The position numbers were made by a program, and so were the translations under genes. Below are positions 42,772 through 50,734 of a DNA stretch of 61,489 nt, piece after piece. The stretch comes from WLND01 sp040398845 (GTDB taxonomy: Bacteria; Actinomycetota; Actinomycetes; S36-B12): positions 1 to 61,489 of the forward strand of contig JBBATH010000020.1 in the NCBI GenBank assembly GCA_040398845.1, given 5' to 3'. Under the pieces are notes generated by a model. The model saw only the letters and a program-made list of their open reading frames with translations, did no database searches and was not told where the DNA came from. Numbering within the stretch: position 1 is the stretch's first letter; each line of letters opens with the position of its first letter.

Positions 42772-43919
42772 CCGCTACGCAGACCCCGGCGCAGGCCGAG
42801 CAGCGCGGTTTTGTGCAGCAGCTCACGACGAGCGTGAATTGGCGCACCGGGCTTCTCATCCCCTTCCTTGCCGTCGTGACAGCGCTCGTCATCGGCATCC
42901 TCCTGATCATGATCACAGGCTCGAGTTTTGGCCAGGCGATGGACGCCTATGCCGCACTCCTGCAAGGCTCGGTGGGTTCCATAACGGCCATCTCGGAGAC
43001 ACTCACCGCCGCTACGCCACTTATTTTGGCCGGTCTGTCCGTTGCGATCGCCTTTCGCGCTGGCCTGTTCAACATCGGCGCTGAGGGGCAGATGCTCGTT
43101 GGCGGGATGTGCGCGGTGTTCGTCGGCTTCAGCATCACCGGCCTGCCGATCTTTATCCACTTGCCACTCGCGCTGCTCGCCGGTTTCATTGGCGGGGCCA
43201 TCTGGGGTTTCATCCCGGGCATTCTCAAGGCGAAGACCGGAGCGCACGAGGTCATCGTCACGATCATGCTCAACTACATCGCCCTGCGACTCGTCGACTT
43301 CTTCCTCAAGACCGAGCTCTTTCAGCGCGAGGGTCGCAACGACCCAGTCTCCAAGACGGTCGAGGCTTCGGCCCAGCTCACCCAAATGCTCGGGTGGATG
43401 GATCCGGCCCTGCGCGTGCATCTTGGGCTCATCGTGGCCCTCATTGCAGCCGGCGTTATCTACTGGCTGCTCTTCCGCACGACGACCGGCTTCGAGTTCA
43501 GGGCGGTTGGTGCGAACCCGAGCGCGGCCCGATATGCCGGCATGTCAATCACCAAGGTCTATGTCCTGGTCATGATGATCGCCGGGGGGCTCGCTGGTCT
43601 TGCCGGCTCAGGACAGATCCTCGGGGTGCTCGATCGCGCCACCCCGGGATTCTCGGCGAACATCGGTTTCGACGGCATCGCGGTCGCCCTGCTCGGCAGG
43701 TCGAACCCGTGGGGGGTCGTGGCTGCGGCGGTACTCTTCGGTGGGCTGCGGGCAGGTGGTCAGCAGATGCAGGTGTCGGCTGATGTCGGCATCGACCTCA
43801 TCGCCGTCATTCAAGCCCTGATCATCATCTTCGTGGCAGCGCCAGCGCTCATCACCGCGCTGTACCGGCTCAAGACTCCCGCAGTCTCCACCCAGATCAG
43901 CAAGGGATGGGCATCATGA
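42768..43919 (+). CDS. Nucleoside ABC transporter permease (NupP-like)
   Basis: A 383-residue permease with about nine hydrophobic spans. PLILAGLSVAIAFRAGLFNIGAEGQ is shortened here to its core LSVAIAFRAGLFNIGAEG, the family motif, and AVGANPSAARYAGMSI is the ATPase-contact loop. Coupled at both ends by ATGA. It pairs with the next permease as a heterodimer. Confidence 0.88.
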   Translation: MTATQTPAQAEQRGFVQQLTTSVNWRTGLLIPFLAVVTALVIGILLIMITGSSFGQAMDAYAALLQGSVGSITAISETLTAATPLILAGLSVAIAFRAGLFNIGAEGQMLVGGMCAVFVGFSITGLPIFIHLPLALLAGFIGGAIWGFIPGILKAKTGAHEVIVTIMLNYIALRLVDFFLKTELFQREGRNDPVSKTVEASAQLTQMLGWMDPALRVHLGLIVALIAAGVIYWLLFRTTTGFEFRAVGANPSAARYAGMSITKVYVLVMMIAGGLAGLAGSGQILGVLDRATPGFSANIGFDGIAVALLGRSNPWGVVAAAVLFGGLRAGGQQMQVSADVGIDLIAVIQALIIIFVAAPALITALYRLKTPAVSTQISKGWAS

Positions 43920-45211
43920 ACCAGGCGAGCGCCCCTGCGCCGCGCGAGAGCTACGAGCTCACCGGCAAGCGCACGAAGGAGTTGACGAAGCGACAGATCC
44001 GCAAGGCCCGCATTTCAGGCATCGTCCTGCTCCTGCTCTCGGGGCTGGTCATGCTTGTCTTCGTCCCGGCGGTGAGCGGGGTCTCGACCTTCGGGCTCAG
44101 CACTCCCGATGATGCGATTCAGCTTGACTCCCTTGCGGTGCCATCGGCGGGCTCTTTGTGGGTGCTTTCCTCGGTGCTTGCTTTCCTCGGGGCCACGCAA
44201 TTCTTCCGCGGGTTTCAGGGCAAGACGACGATCATACTCGGCATCTCGTTCGGGGTGTTCGCGATAGCCCTCATGGTGTGGGCTGCATCCGGCCAGGAGT
44301 TCTCCCTCATCAGCATGCTTGTTGCGACCGTGTCGCGCTCAACGCCGATTGCTCTCGGGGCCTTGTCGGGCATTTTGTGCGAGCGCTCGGGCGTCGTGAA
44401 CATCGGGATCGAGGGAATGTTGCTCGGTGGTGCGTTCACCGGGGTGGTCATGGGCTCGCTCCTCGGCGGCTGGATTGGGCTGCTTTCCGCCACCCTCACC
44501 GGCGGGGTCCTTGCGCTGCTCCTCGCGGTGCTTGCCGTGAAGTTCAGGGTCGACCAGATCATCATCGGCGTCGTCATCAATATCCTCGTGCTCGGCCTCA
44601 CCTCCTTCCTTACTGCGCAGGTGCTCGTAAAGAAGCCGGAGTTGAACGATGCACCGATTTTCGCCGCCGTCAGGATCCCGGTCCTCGGCGATATCCCGAT
44701 CATCGGTCCGATGTTCTTCGACCAGACGATCATCGTCTACGGCATGTTCATTCTCATTGGGAGCGTGACGTATCTGCTCTTCCGCACTCGCTGGGGTCTG
44801 CGCACTCGAGCGGTTGGCGAGAACCCGAAGGCCGCTGACAGTCTCGGCGTGAGCGTGGCGAAGGTTCGCTATCTCGCGGTCATCTATGGCGGCATGGTCG
44901 GTGGCTTTGCTGGAGCTTGGTTCACTCTCGGTTCGGTGGGCAGGTTCGACGAGAACATGACAGGTGGCCGCGGATTCATTGGGCTGGCGGCAATGATCTT
45001 CGGGGCCTGGAACCCAATTGGCGCCTTCCTCGCCGCCCTCATCTTCGGGTTCTCCGAGTCGTTGCAGCAGAAATTCGCGCTGCTCGATATTCCGATCCCG
45101 AGTGAGTTCCTCGCCATGGCGCCGTATCTTGTGACGATCGTCGTCGTTGCGGGCGTGGTGGGCCGGGTGCGTCCGCCTGCCGCTGATGGCCAGCCCTACG
45201 AGAAGCAGTAG
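43916..45211 (+). CDS. Nucleoside ABC transporter permease (NupQ-like)
   Basis: A 431-residue permease. The ATG at 43916 overlaps the preceding stop and has AAGGGATGGG upstream. An extra N-terminal region with spans not found in the shorter homologues (about residues 30-120) precedes the conserved core ALGALSGILCERSGVVNIG and AVGENPKAADSLGVSV. It completes the nucleoside channel. The stop is two bases ahead of the cytidine deaminase ATG. Confidence 0.87.
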   Translation: MNQASAPAPRESYELTGKRTKELTKRQIRKARISGIVLLLLSGLVMLVFVPAVSGVSTFGLSTPDDAIQLDSLAVPSAGSLWVLSSVLAFLGATQFFRGFQGKTTIILGISFGVFAIALMVWAASGQEFSLISMLVATVSRSTPIALGALSGILCERSGVVNIGIEGMLLGGAFTGVVMGSLLGGWIGLLSATLTGGVLALLLAVLAVKFRVDQIIIGVVINILVLGLTSFLTAQVLVKKPELNDAPIFAAVRIPVLGDIPIIGPMFFDQTIIVYGMFILIGSVTYLLFRTRWGLRTRAVGENPKAADSLGVSVAKVRYLAVIYGGMVGGFAGAWFTLGSVGRFDENMTGGRGFIGLAAMIFGAWNPIGAFLAALIFGFSESLQQKFALLDIPIPSEFLAMAPYLVTIVVVAGVVGRVRPPAADGQPYEKQ

Positions 45212-45213
45212 TG

Positions 45214-45633
45214 ATGGCTGACGTCGATTGGGATGCCCTCACCACCGAGGCAGTGACTGTCATGCACCGCGCCTACGCCCCCTACTCCAAGTTCAAGGTC
45301 GGAGTCGCCGGGCTGATGGAGGATGGCCGCATCGTCACCGGTTGCAATGTCGAAAACGCCTGCTACGGCGTCGGCCTGTGCGCCGAGTGCGGCATGGTCT
45401 CGAATATTCATGCGACCGGTGGCGGCACGCTCATGGCGATCGCCTGCGTCGATCAGCATGGTGATGCACTTATGCCGTGCGGGCGCTGCCGTCAGTTGCT
45501 CTGGGAGCACGGCCAGCCCACGAGCCTTATCCGCACCCCGGAGGGGATCTTGACCCTCGCCGACATCCTCCCGCAGGCGTTCGGCCCGCAGGATCTCATC
45601 GATCGAGCAGAGGATCGCATCCACCGTGGTTGA
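45214..45633 (+). CDS. cdd: Cytidine deaminase
   Basis: A 139-residue homotetramer-type enzyme that deaminates cytidine and deoxycytidine. FKVGVAGLMEDGRIVTG is the substrate segment; zinc ligands are Cys56, Cys89 and Cys92, with catalytic Glu58 in CAE and MPCGRC. ATG at 45214 is preferred over a GTG one codon earlier. It sits between the importer and a nucleoside phosphorylase, so cytidine can be converted to uridine and then cleaved. Confidence 0.92.
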   Translation: MADVDWDALTTEAVTVMHRAYAPYSKFKVGVAGLMEDGRIVTGCNVENACYGVGLCAECGMVSNIHATGGGTLMAIACVDQHGDALMPCGRCRQLLWEHGQPTSLIRTPEGILTLADILPQAFGPQDLIDRAEDRIHRG

Positions 45634-46915
45634 GCCGTACTCAGCAGTCGACATCATCCGGGCCAAGCGCGATCGGGGGGTGCTGAGTCCCGATCAGATC
45701 GACTGGGTGATCGATGCCTATGTTCGGGGCGTTGTCGCCGAGGAGCAGATGGCGGCCCTCGCGATGGCGATTCTCCTCAATGGCATGGACGAGGCCGAGA
45801 TCGTGCGCTGGACCGATGCGATGATCCGCTCGGGGGAGCGGATGGACTTCACCACCCTCGAGCGGCCCACAGTCGACAAGCATTCGACCGGCGGCGTCGG
45901 CGACAAGATCACCCTCCCGCTCGTGCCGGTCGTCGCAGCGTGCGGCGCCGCAGTGCCCCAACTCAGCGGCCGCGGCCTCGGGCATACCGGTGGCACCCTC
46001 GACAAACTCGAGTCGATTCCGGGCTGGCGTGCGAACCTGAGCAACGATGAGATGTTCGAGGTGCTGAGGTCGTGTGGCGGCGTCATCTGCGCGGCCGGCC
46101 CAGGGCTGGCGCCCGCTGATAAGAAGCTTTACGCGCTCCGTGATGTCACCGGCACCGTCGAGGCGATCCCGCTCATTGCCTCGAGCATCATGAGCAAGAA
46201 GATCGCCGAGGGTGCCGGGGGCTTGGTTCTTGATGTGAAGACCGGATCCGGCGCCTTCATGTCTGACCCGGTTCAGGCGAAGCGGCTCGCTGAGACGATG
46301 GTGAGGATTGGGCTCGATTCGGGGGTGAACACTCGCGCGCTCATCACCGCGATGGACGTCCCACTCGGCCTCACGGTCGGCAACGCCCTTGAGGTCCGTG
46401 AATCGGTCGAGGTGCTCGCGGGCGGTGGTCCGTCCGATGTCATTGAACTGACGATCACGCTCGCCCGCGAGATGCTTGACCTTGCCGGCATTACGGGCGT
46501 CGATCCGGCGACGACCCTGCAGGACGGTAGTGCCATGGATGTCTGGAAGCGGATGATCCGGGCGCAGGGCGGCGATCCTGATGCCCCGCTGCCGACGGCG
46601 CCGCACCGTCATCAAATTGTGGCCGAAACTCGCGGCACCATGACCGAGCTCGATGCACTGAAGGTCGGGATTGCGGCGTGGCGTCTGGGTGCCGGCCGGG
46701 CTCGTAAGGAGGATTCGGTGTCGGAGGGTGCTGGCATCGAGATCCATGCCAAGCCTGGCGATGCCGTCACCGCCGGGATGCCCCTTCTCACCCTTCATAC
46801 CGATGACGAGCCTCGTTTCACGACGGCTATGCAGGCGCTCGAGGGTGCCATCGCGATCGGCCCGTCGGGCGCACCCGTGAACAGACTCCCCCTCATCCTC
46901 GAGCAGATCAACTAA
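45626..46915 (+). CDS. deoA: Thymidine/pyrimidine-nucleoside phosphorylase
   Basis: A 429-residue phosphorylase that splits thymidine or uridine with phosphate to base and (deoxy)ribose 1-phosphate. The family signature LSGRGLGHTGGTLDKLESIPG is shown here by its core SGRGLGHTGGTLDKLE; STGGVGDKITLPL is the phosphate site. GTG start overlaps cdd by eight bases. Whether it prefers thymidine alone is not visible. Confidence 0.9.
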   Translation: MVEPYSAVDIIRAKRDRGVLSPDQIDWVIDAYVRGVVAEEQMAALAMAILLNGMDEAEIVRWTDAMIRSGERMDFTTLERPTVDKHSTGGVGDKITLPLVPVVAACGAAVPQLSGRGLGHTGGTLDKLESIPGWRANLSNDEMFEVLRSCGGVICAAGPGLAPADKKLYALRDVTGTVEAIPLIASSIMSKKIAEGAGGLVLDVKTGSGAFMSDPVQAKRLAETMVRIGLDSGVNTRALITAMDVPLGLTVGNALEVRESVEVLAGGGPSDVIELTITLAREMLDLAGITGVDPATTLQDGSAMDVWKRMIRAQGGDPDAPLPTAPHRHQIVAETRGTMTELDALKVGIAAWRLGAGRARKEDSVSEGAGIEIHAKPGDAVTAGMPLLTLHTDDEPRFTTAMQALEGAIAIGPSGAPVNRLPLILEQIN

Positions 46916-46978
46916 CCGATAGATTTCAGCGAGACCGTCAGGGCCGAGCGTGACCCTGACCCTGACAAGGAGACGACC

Positions 46979-47176
46979 GTGGAAACCGAGCACGCCGAGA
47001 AGACCCACCCGATCGCCGGCTACATATCAGCGTTGGTCCTCGCGGGGCTCGTCTTTTGGCTCATGGCCGCGCTCAACACGAACGAGAAGGCCATCGTGGG
47101 CGTGCCGTTCCTGTTCGCCTGGGCCATCATCTCGCTCATCATCTTCACCCGCCGCGAGGCCGTCGAGGAGCATTAG
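46979..47176 (+). CDS. Small two-span membrane protein
   Basis: 65 residues, GTG start with AAGGAG six bases upstream. Two hydrophobic segments (ISALVLAGLVFWLMAAL and GVPFLFAWAIISLIIF) with charged ends. No family recognised. A short inverted repeat (GTCAGGG at 46937-46943, CCCTGAC at 46954-46960) lies between it and the phosphorylase gene. Confidence 0.6.
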   Translation: METEHAEKTHPIAGYISALVLAGLVFWLMAALNTNEKAIVGVPFLFAWAIISLIIFTRREAVEEH

Positions 47177-47337
47177 GACTCCTTGCGTGATTTCGGGCCC
47201 TTATCGCGGCAGGCCTGCGAGCAGTACTTGACCGACTCCCAGTCCCGAGCCCACTTCTTTCGCCATTCGAAGGGGCGCTGGCAGACTGCGCATGACTTCG
47301 GCTCGAAGCCGTTCTTGGTGCGGGGAACCGGAGCCAT
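47173..47337 (-). CDS. DUF2256 small zinc-finger-like protein
   Basis: A 54-residue gene on the minus strand. Cys16-Ala-Val-Cys19 and Cys39-x3-Cys43 flank RPFEWRKKWARDWESVKY, the recognisable core of DUF2256. Four cysteines probably hold one zinc. The C-terminal tail is basic. The ATG at 47337 gives a normal length. It overlaps the end of the convergent small membrane protein gene by four bases. Molecular role unknown; DUF2256 genes are often found near cryptochrome/photolyase genes, but none is seen here. Confidence 0.8.
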   Translation of the reverse strand: MAPVPRTKNGFEPKSCAVCQRPFEWRKKWARDWESVKYCSQACRDKGPKSRKES

Positions 47338-47446
47338 GGCCAGCACTCTAGATGAACGCTGAGAACATGCGAAGAACCTGAGGCGGGTCTAGGGTATTGA
47401 GCGCTTCGCAAGGCGCGGAGCAGTAGCAATGCCGAGGGAGAAAGCC

Positions 47447-47821
47447 ATGGATGAAAAAGGACTGCTAGAACTCTGGAATGCGAAGCGCACCCAGGTGATC
47501 AGCGCCCAGATGGGCCCGACGATCATGCTTATCGCGATTCTCGTCCTCGCTGCGATTGGTGCCTTCGACGCCGCGACGGACAGCGTCAGGTATCTCGCCA
47601 TTGGCATTGCCGCGGCGACGGGCATCCTCGCGATGATCACGCAGTACGCGACCATCCGTGAGGCCCAGGCTCTGGTTGCCGATCTCAAGAAGCTTGAGCA
47701 GCCCTCAGCACTGTCGGTAAAGATCGCAGCATCGCGGTCATTCCTGTCGCTGACGGCGCTAGTATTCATCGTTATCGGGGTCGGTATCTTCGCCCTCGTC
47801 GTGTGGGCAGTTCTCGGTTAG
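47447..47821 (+). CDS. Membrane protein of unknown function
   Basis: A 124-residue protein starting at the ATG at 47447 (GAGGGAG upstream). Three hydrophobic spans: TIMLIAILVLAAIGAF, LAIGIAAATGILAMI and ALVFIVIGVGIFALVVWAV, with an amphipathic stretch (REAQALVADLKKLEQ) between the second and third. No family recognised. Probably an operon with the 40-residue gene five bases downstream. Confidence 0.6.
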   Translation: MDEKGLLELWNAKRTQVISAQMGPTIMLIAILVLAAIGAFDAATDSVRYLAIGIAAATGILAMITQYATIREAQALVADLKKLEQPSALSVKIAASRSFLSLTALVFIVIGVGIFALVVWAVLG

Positions 47822-47826
47822 TCACC

Positions 47827-47949
47827 ATGGCAGGGATCATTGTGGTGGCTATTTTTCTCGCGGTTGTCGTCCTCTTGGTGATTCGCTACGAGCGGCCCGC
47901 GGCCAATCGTAAGAAGATGAGTGGTAGGGGCGGGGACTTCGAGTCGTAG
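47827..47949 (+). CDS. 40-residue single-span peptide
   Basis: A 40-residue open frame from ATG 47827 to the TAG at 47947-47949. It begins MAGIIVVAIFLAVVVLLVIR, one hydrophobic span, then a short basic and Gly/Ser-rich tail. The start is five bases after the upstream membrane protein stop, suggesting co-translation. Too small for a family call. Confidence 0.45.
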   Translation: MAGIIVVAIFLAVVVLLVIRYERPAANRKKMSGRGGDFES

Positions 47950-47962
47950 TCAAATAAGCGAG

Positions 47963-47994
47963 GCGTCGGTGTTGTTGAGCTAAGACACCGACGC
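47963..47994. terminator. Terminator between convergent genes
   Basis: Perfect 10-bp arms (47963-47972 and 47985-47994) with a 12-base loop, 13 bases after the 40-residue gene and next to the 3' end of the convergent LuxR-type gene; it could serve both strands. Confidence 0.7.
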
Positions 47995-48001
47995 TCTCGC
48001 A

Positions 48002-48811
48002 TCAGGAGCCCAGCCGTTGGGTTGCAGGATTCCGAGTGCAATCGCGTGTTGCACTGCGATCGGGCGACCTCATCGCGCGCAGGAGGCGTTGGACGTCCTG
48101 TTTGACGGTCGATACGGAAACCCCGAGGGTGGCCGCGATCGAGTCGTTTGTTTTGTCCTGCGCAAGGAGTCTGAGTACGGCGTGCTGCCGGCTCGACAAC
48201 TGCAAGCCTCCGTCATGGTCGCTGGTCAACGGCTTCGTGAGTCTCGTTCCAATGCAGGATGACGGGTGTGTCAACCACAGTCCGAGGACGGCAGCGAGGG
48301 CATCAACGAGACCGAAGTCGCTCGGTCGCCAGTCATGTGTGCCATCTGAGATGAATCCGAAGGCTCCGATGCCGACACCTTGGCTCGAGATCGGCACACT
48401 CACGAGTTCGAGCGACGTCGAGTCGATTTCACCGGATTCCCAGAGGTCGGCATCAATCATGAGCGCTGGAAATTCGTTGAAGATTTTGCGGCGGGGCGTA
48501 ATGAGGGTCTCACCGGTGAGGAATGCGCGCGTATACGGAGTGTCGATGGAAAGCGGCAGGGTGTGGTACCTCGCGAGGAGGTCCCTTGGGCTCGAAAAAT
48601 CCGCGATAATGGCCAATCCGTCATCGAGGTAGACGAAGATGCTTCCTGATCTCGCGCCATACCCGGCGAGTGGTCCGCAGATAAGCGCCTTGATGACGGA
48701 GTCGGGTGCCGGTGCGGTGTTGAGGTACCGCAGAAATGAGGTCATCCCGCGAGTGGGTTCGGAGTCCAAGCCAGCGCCTAGTTGTGAAAACGCAACATCA
48801 GTGAGCGTCAC
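48002..48811 (-). CDS. GAF-like/LuxR-type transcriptional regulator
   Basis: A 269-residue protein. Residues about 40-180 look like a GAF-type sensor (VSVPISSQGVGIGAFGFIS), and residues about 205-250 are a LuxR helix-turn-helix (LSSRQHAVLRLLAQ, then NDSIAATLGVSVSTVKQDV). There is no receiver domain. GTG at 48811 is the first codon; the promoter lies in the short divergent gap with the glycoside hydrolase. Target and signal unknown. Confidence 0.78.
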   Translation of the reverse strand: MTLTDVAFSQLGAGLDSEPTRGMTSFLRYLNTAPAPDSVIKALICGPLAGYGARSGSIFVYLDDGLAIIADFSSPRDLLARYHTLPLSIDTPYTRAFLTGETLITPRRKIFNEFPALMIDADLWESGEIDSTSLELVSVPISSQGVGIGAFGFISDGTHDWRPSDFGLVDALAAVLGLWLTHPSSCIGTRLTKPLTSDHDGGLQLSSRQHAVLRLLAQDKTNDSIAATLGVSVSTVKQDVQRLLRAMRSPDRSATRDCTRNPATQRLGS

Positions 48812-48861
48812 GCTACCATAGAATGGCGTGACGCTCGCGGAAATTGCGGCCCTCTCGACAG

Positions 48862-48867
48862 TAGAGT
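48862..48867 (+). promoter_or_regulatory. -10 box of a leaderless glycoside hydrolase mRNA
   Basis: TAGAGT ends six bases before the GTG at 48874. A ribosome-binding site in the same interval is not convincing. Confidence 0.4.
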
Positions 48868-48873
48868 CGAGGA

Positions 48874-49984
48874 GTGCGTAGGGTGGATGTTGTGCACGTT
48901 ATCACTGCCACCGCAGTGTTTCAGGGAGTCATGCTGGCAGGGCCGGCCGTGGCGCTCACGGGTCTGGAGCCGCCTGCGGCCTCAACGCAGCGAACGATTG
49001 TCGGTCTCCATGTGCCGTGGGCGGCCGGCGGCCTGCGCATCGAGCGCGATGGCAGCGTGCGGCAGCATCCGGGGGAGTGGCCGACCATCCCCGTCAGGTC
49101 GCTGCGGCTTTGGGACACACGAACGGCCTGGCTCAATCTCGAACCAGCCCCGGACCAATGGGCGTTCGAGCATCTTGATGCCCAGGTCGCGATTGCTCGG
49201 CGACACTCGGTCGCTGACATCACCCTCGTCTTTTGGGGGACGCCCAAGTGGGCCGCGCGATCACTCGACGCTGACGATGCGAGCTGGCTCGGCCCCGGAG
49301 CGGCCTCACCGCCAAGGAGCATGGAGGATTGGTCATGACTTCGTGGCTCAGGTGGCAACCCGCTACCGGGGTGTGATCACGGCGTATGAAATTGGTAATG
49401 AACCCGAGGACGCGAAATTCTGGCGCGGCTCAGCCACGCAGTTTGCAAACATGGTCGCCACGGCAGCCCGCACCATCGACGCGATCGACCCGGCCGCGAC
49501 CATCGTTGCCCCCGCCGAACTCATCGCCATGGAGCGCAAGGCAAGGCACCCGAACGAATCAAGTGCATCCACCGATCGACAAGACTTCTTGGGTGAAGCG
49601 CGACGGCGCCCAAGTTGGGCGGCCAACGTCGATGCGCTTGCCTTCCACTGGTATCCGCGAACGAGCGCGCCTCCCTCACGGCTCCGTACCGTCGTGGCGC
49701 GATTGCGTGCCGAGGAGCAGGCCGCGGGACTGCAGGGAGTGCCCCTGTGGCTGACCGAGGTGAACTATCGCGGCGTCCCCGTGAGCCCGGAAAGAGAGCG
49801 GACCCTCGTGAAGCAGACGAACGAGTTGGCCCGCAGCCTCAACCTGCCGCGGGTGTATTGGTACGCGTGGACCGACCTCGGGCCAGCAGACCTTCTGCAG
49901 TTTCAGCCGGGGAGCCCGGCAGCCGAGGCCCTGCGAGCGCATTGGGGCCATGCCCGACCATGGTCGGAGCAAAATGTCGATTAA
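48874..49984 (+). pseudogene. Secreted glycoside hydrolase, frameshifted
   Basis: Two overlapping frames together encode one clan GH-A-like (beta/alpha)8 hydrolase. The first runs from GTG 48874 (signal peptide ending near VALTG) to a TGA at 49336-49338, right after SMEDW. Removing one base at about 49331-49333 lets the second frame continue as WHDFVAQVATRYRGVITAYE to 49984. The two catalytic carboxylates are in the second part: IGNEPED (acid/base) and LWLTEVNYRG (nucleophile). As written the protein is split and inactive. A sequencing error is possible; family (perhaps GH39-like) is uncertain. Confidence 0.75.
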
Positions 49985-50059
49985 TGTCCTGATGTCTGAC
50001 CGGTCGGATAACGTGTTGGCTACTACACAGTAGACATCGATTGCCCTCGAGAGGCGCGC

Positions 50060-50353
50060 GTGCAAGCGCAACCGACTTTCGGGGGGGGGGGGGGATTATC
50101 AGTGAAGCAACAGGTGGAGTCGATAACCGAGCAAGACGATAGGGAAATCGAGGTACGGATCGAGTGGCAACCGGAGGAGGCTCCGATGCTGGTCATCGAT
50201 TCAACGGGCGACAGGCATGTGATGGTGGTTGATCCGCGAGTATTCCACCGGCAAATTGAGCACGCGGTGATCGAACTCGGTGACCTAGGTCCGAAAGCGC
50301 TGATAGCTTGGCGCGGGATGCTCGGTTTCAGTCAGCCTGTTTCGGCCAGCTGA
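50060..50353 (+). CDS. Small protein with coding poly-G tract
   Basis: A 97-residue open frame. GTG at 50060 has GAGAGG five bases upstream and reads VQAQPTF, then through a run of 14 G encoding five glycines, then LSVKQQVE onward. The body is acidic with a compact beta-like segment (EVRIEWQPEEAPMLVIDSTG, then HVMVVDP). A GTG at 50102 beyond the run is an alternative start. Change by one G would break the frame from 50060, so expression may be phase-variable. It overlaps the convergent XRE gene by 26 bases. No family recognised. Confidence 0.55.
   Translation: MQAQPTFGGGGGLSVKQQVESITEQDDREIEVRIEWQPEEAPMLVIDSTGDRHVMVVDPRVFHRQIEHAVIELGDLGPKALIAWRGMLGFSQPVSAS
50081..50094 (+). repeat. G14 homopolymer tract
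   Basis: Fourteen consecutive G bases near the 5' end of a small open reading frame. Runs this long are rare in bacterial coding DNA and prone to slippage during replication and to sequencing error. Confidence 0.85.
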
Positions 50354-50669
50354 ACGACACCTTTTGCCCCGCTCGCCGCACGACCGGGGGGGTGTCTTCA
50401 TCAGGGTCAACGGCACCGATGCGAACGAGGAGTTCATAGACGCTCACTTCAAGCCCAGCTGACAGCGGCTCTAAGGCATCGACACGTGGTCGCTGCTGCT
50501 GGTGGAAGATGCGGGAGATGTTGCCCTTGTCTGAGCCACTGCGGCCGGCAAGTTCGTCGAGCGACGAGATGCCGAGCGTCGCCATGCGTGAACGCAACCA
50601 AGCGTTGCTCTGCGCAGGTGTTGCTCGCACGGATTCCTCCTGATGCCCCGCGGTGGGCGACATCGACAT
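50328..50669 (-). CDS. XRE-type helix-turn-helix regulator
   Basis: About 113 residues from ATG 50669 (another ATG two codons on). The segment NAWLRSRMATLGISSLDELA, GRSGSDKGNISRIFHQQQRP is a cro/C1-type HTH. Start uncertain, as no ribosome site is seen; a longer frame exists upstream. The gene is convergent with the poly-G gene. A palindromic element (50684-50698) lies just upstream and may be its own operator. Confidence 0.65.
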   Translation of the reverse strand: MSMSPTAGHQEESVRATPAQSNAWLRSRMATLGISSLDELAGRSGSDKGNISRIFHQQQRPRVDALEPLSAGLEVSVYELLVRIGAVDPDEDTPPVVRRAGQKVSFSWPKQAD

Positions 50670-50683
50670 AGTGTGAATTGATA

Positions 50684-50698
50684 TTCCACTAAGTGAAA
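50684..50698. promoter_or_regulatory. Candidate operator upstream of the XRE gene
   Basis: TTCCACT-A-AGTGAAA is an inverted repeat with one mismatched pair, 15 bases ahead of the XRE start, where an autorepressor would be expected to bind. Confidence 0.35.
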
Positions 50699-50734
50699 CA
50701 CACATCTGACCGGAGAGTGGCAGCAGACTGAAAT

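Noticed and set aside
45641..47008. A 455-codon minus-strand frame opposite the pyrimidine phosphorylase
   Set aside because: Shadow frame; the plus-strand phosphorylase signature is clear.
49995..50059. Toxin-antitoxin-type operator (CTACT-ACAC-AGTAG) upstream of the poly-G gene
   Set aside because: Short inverted repeat in a region without a clear promoter; too weak to list as a feature.
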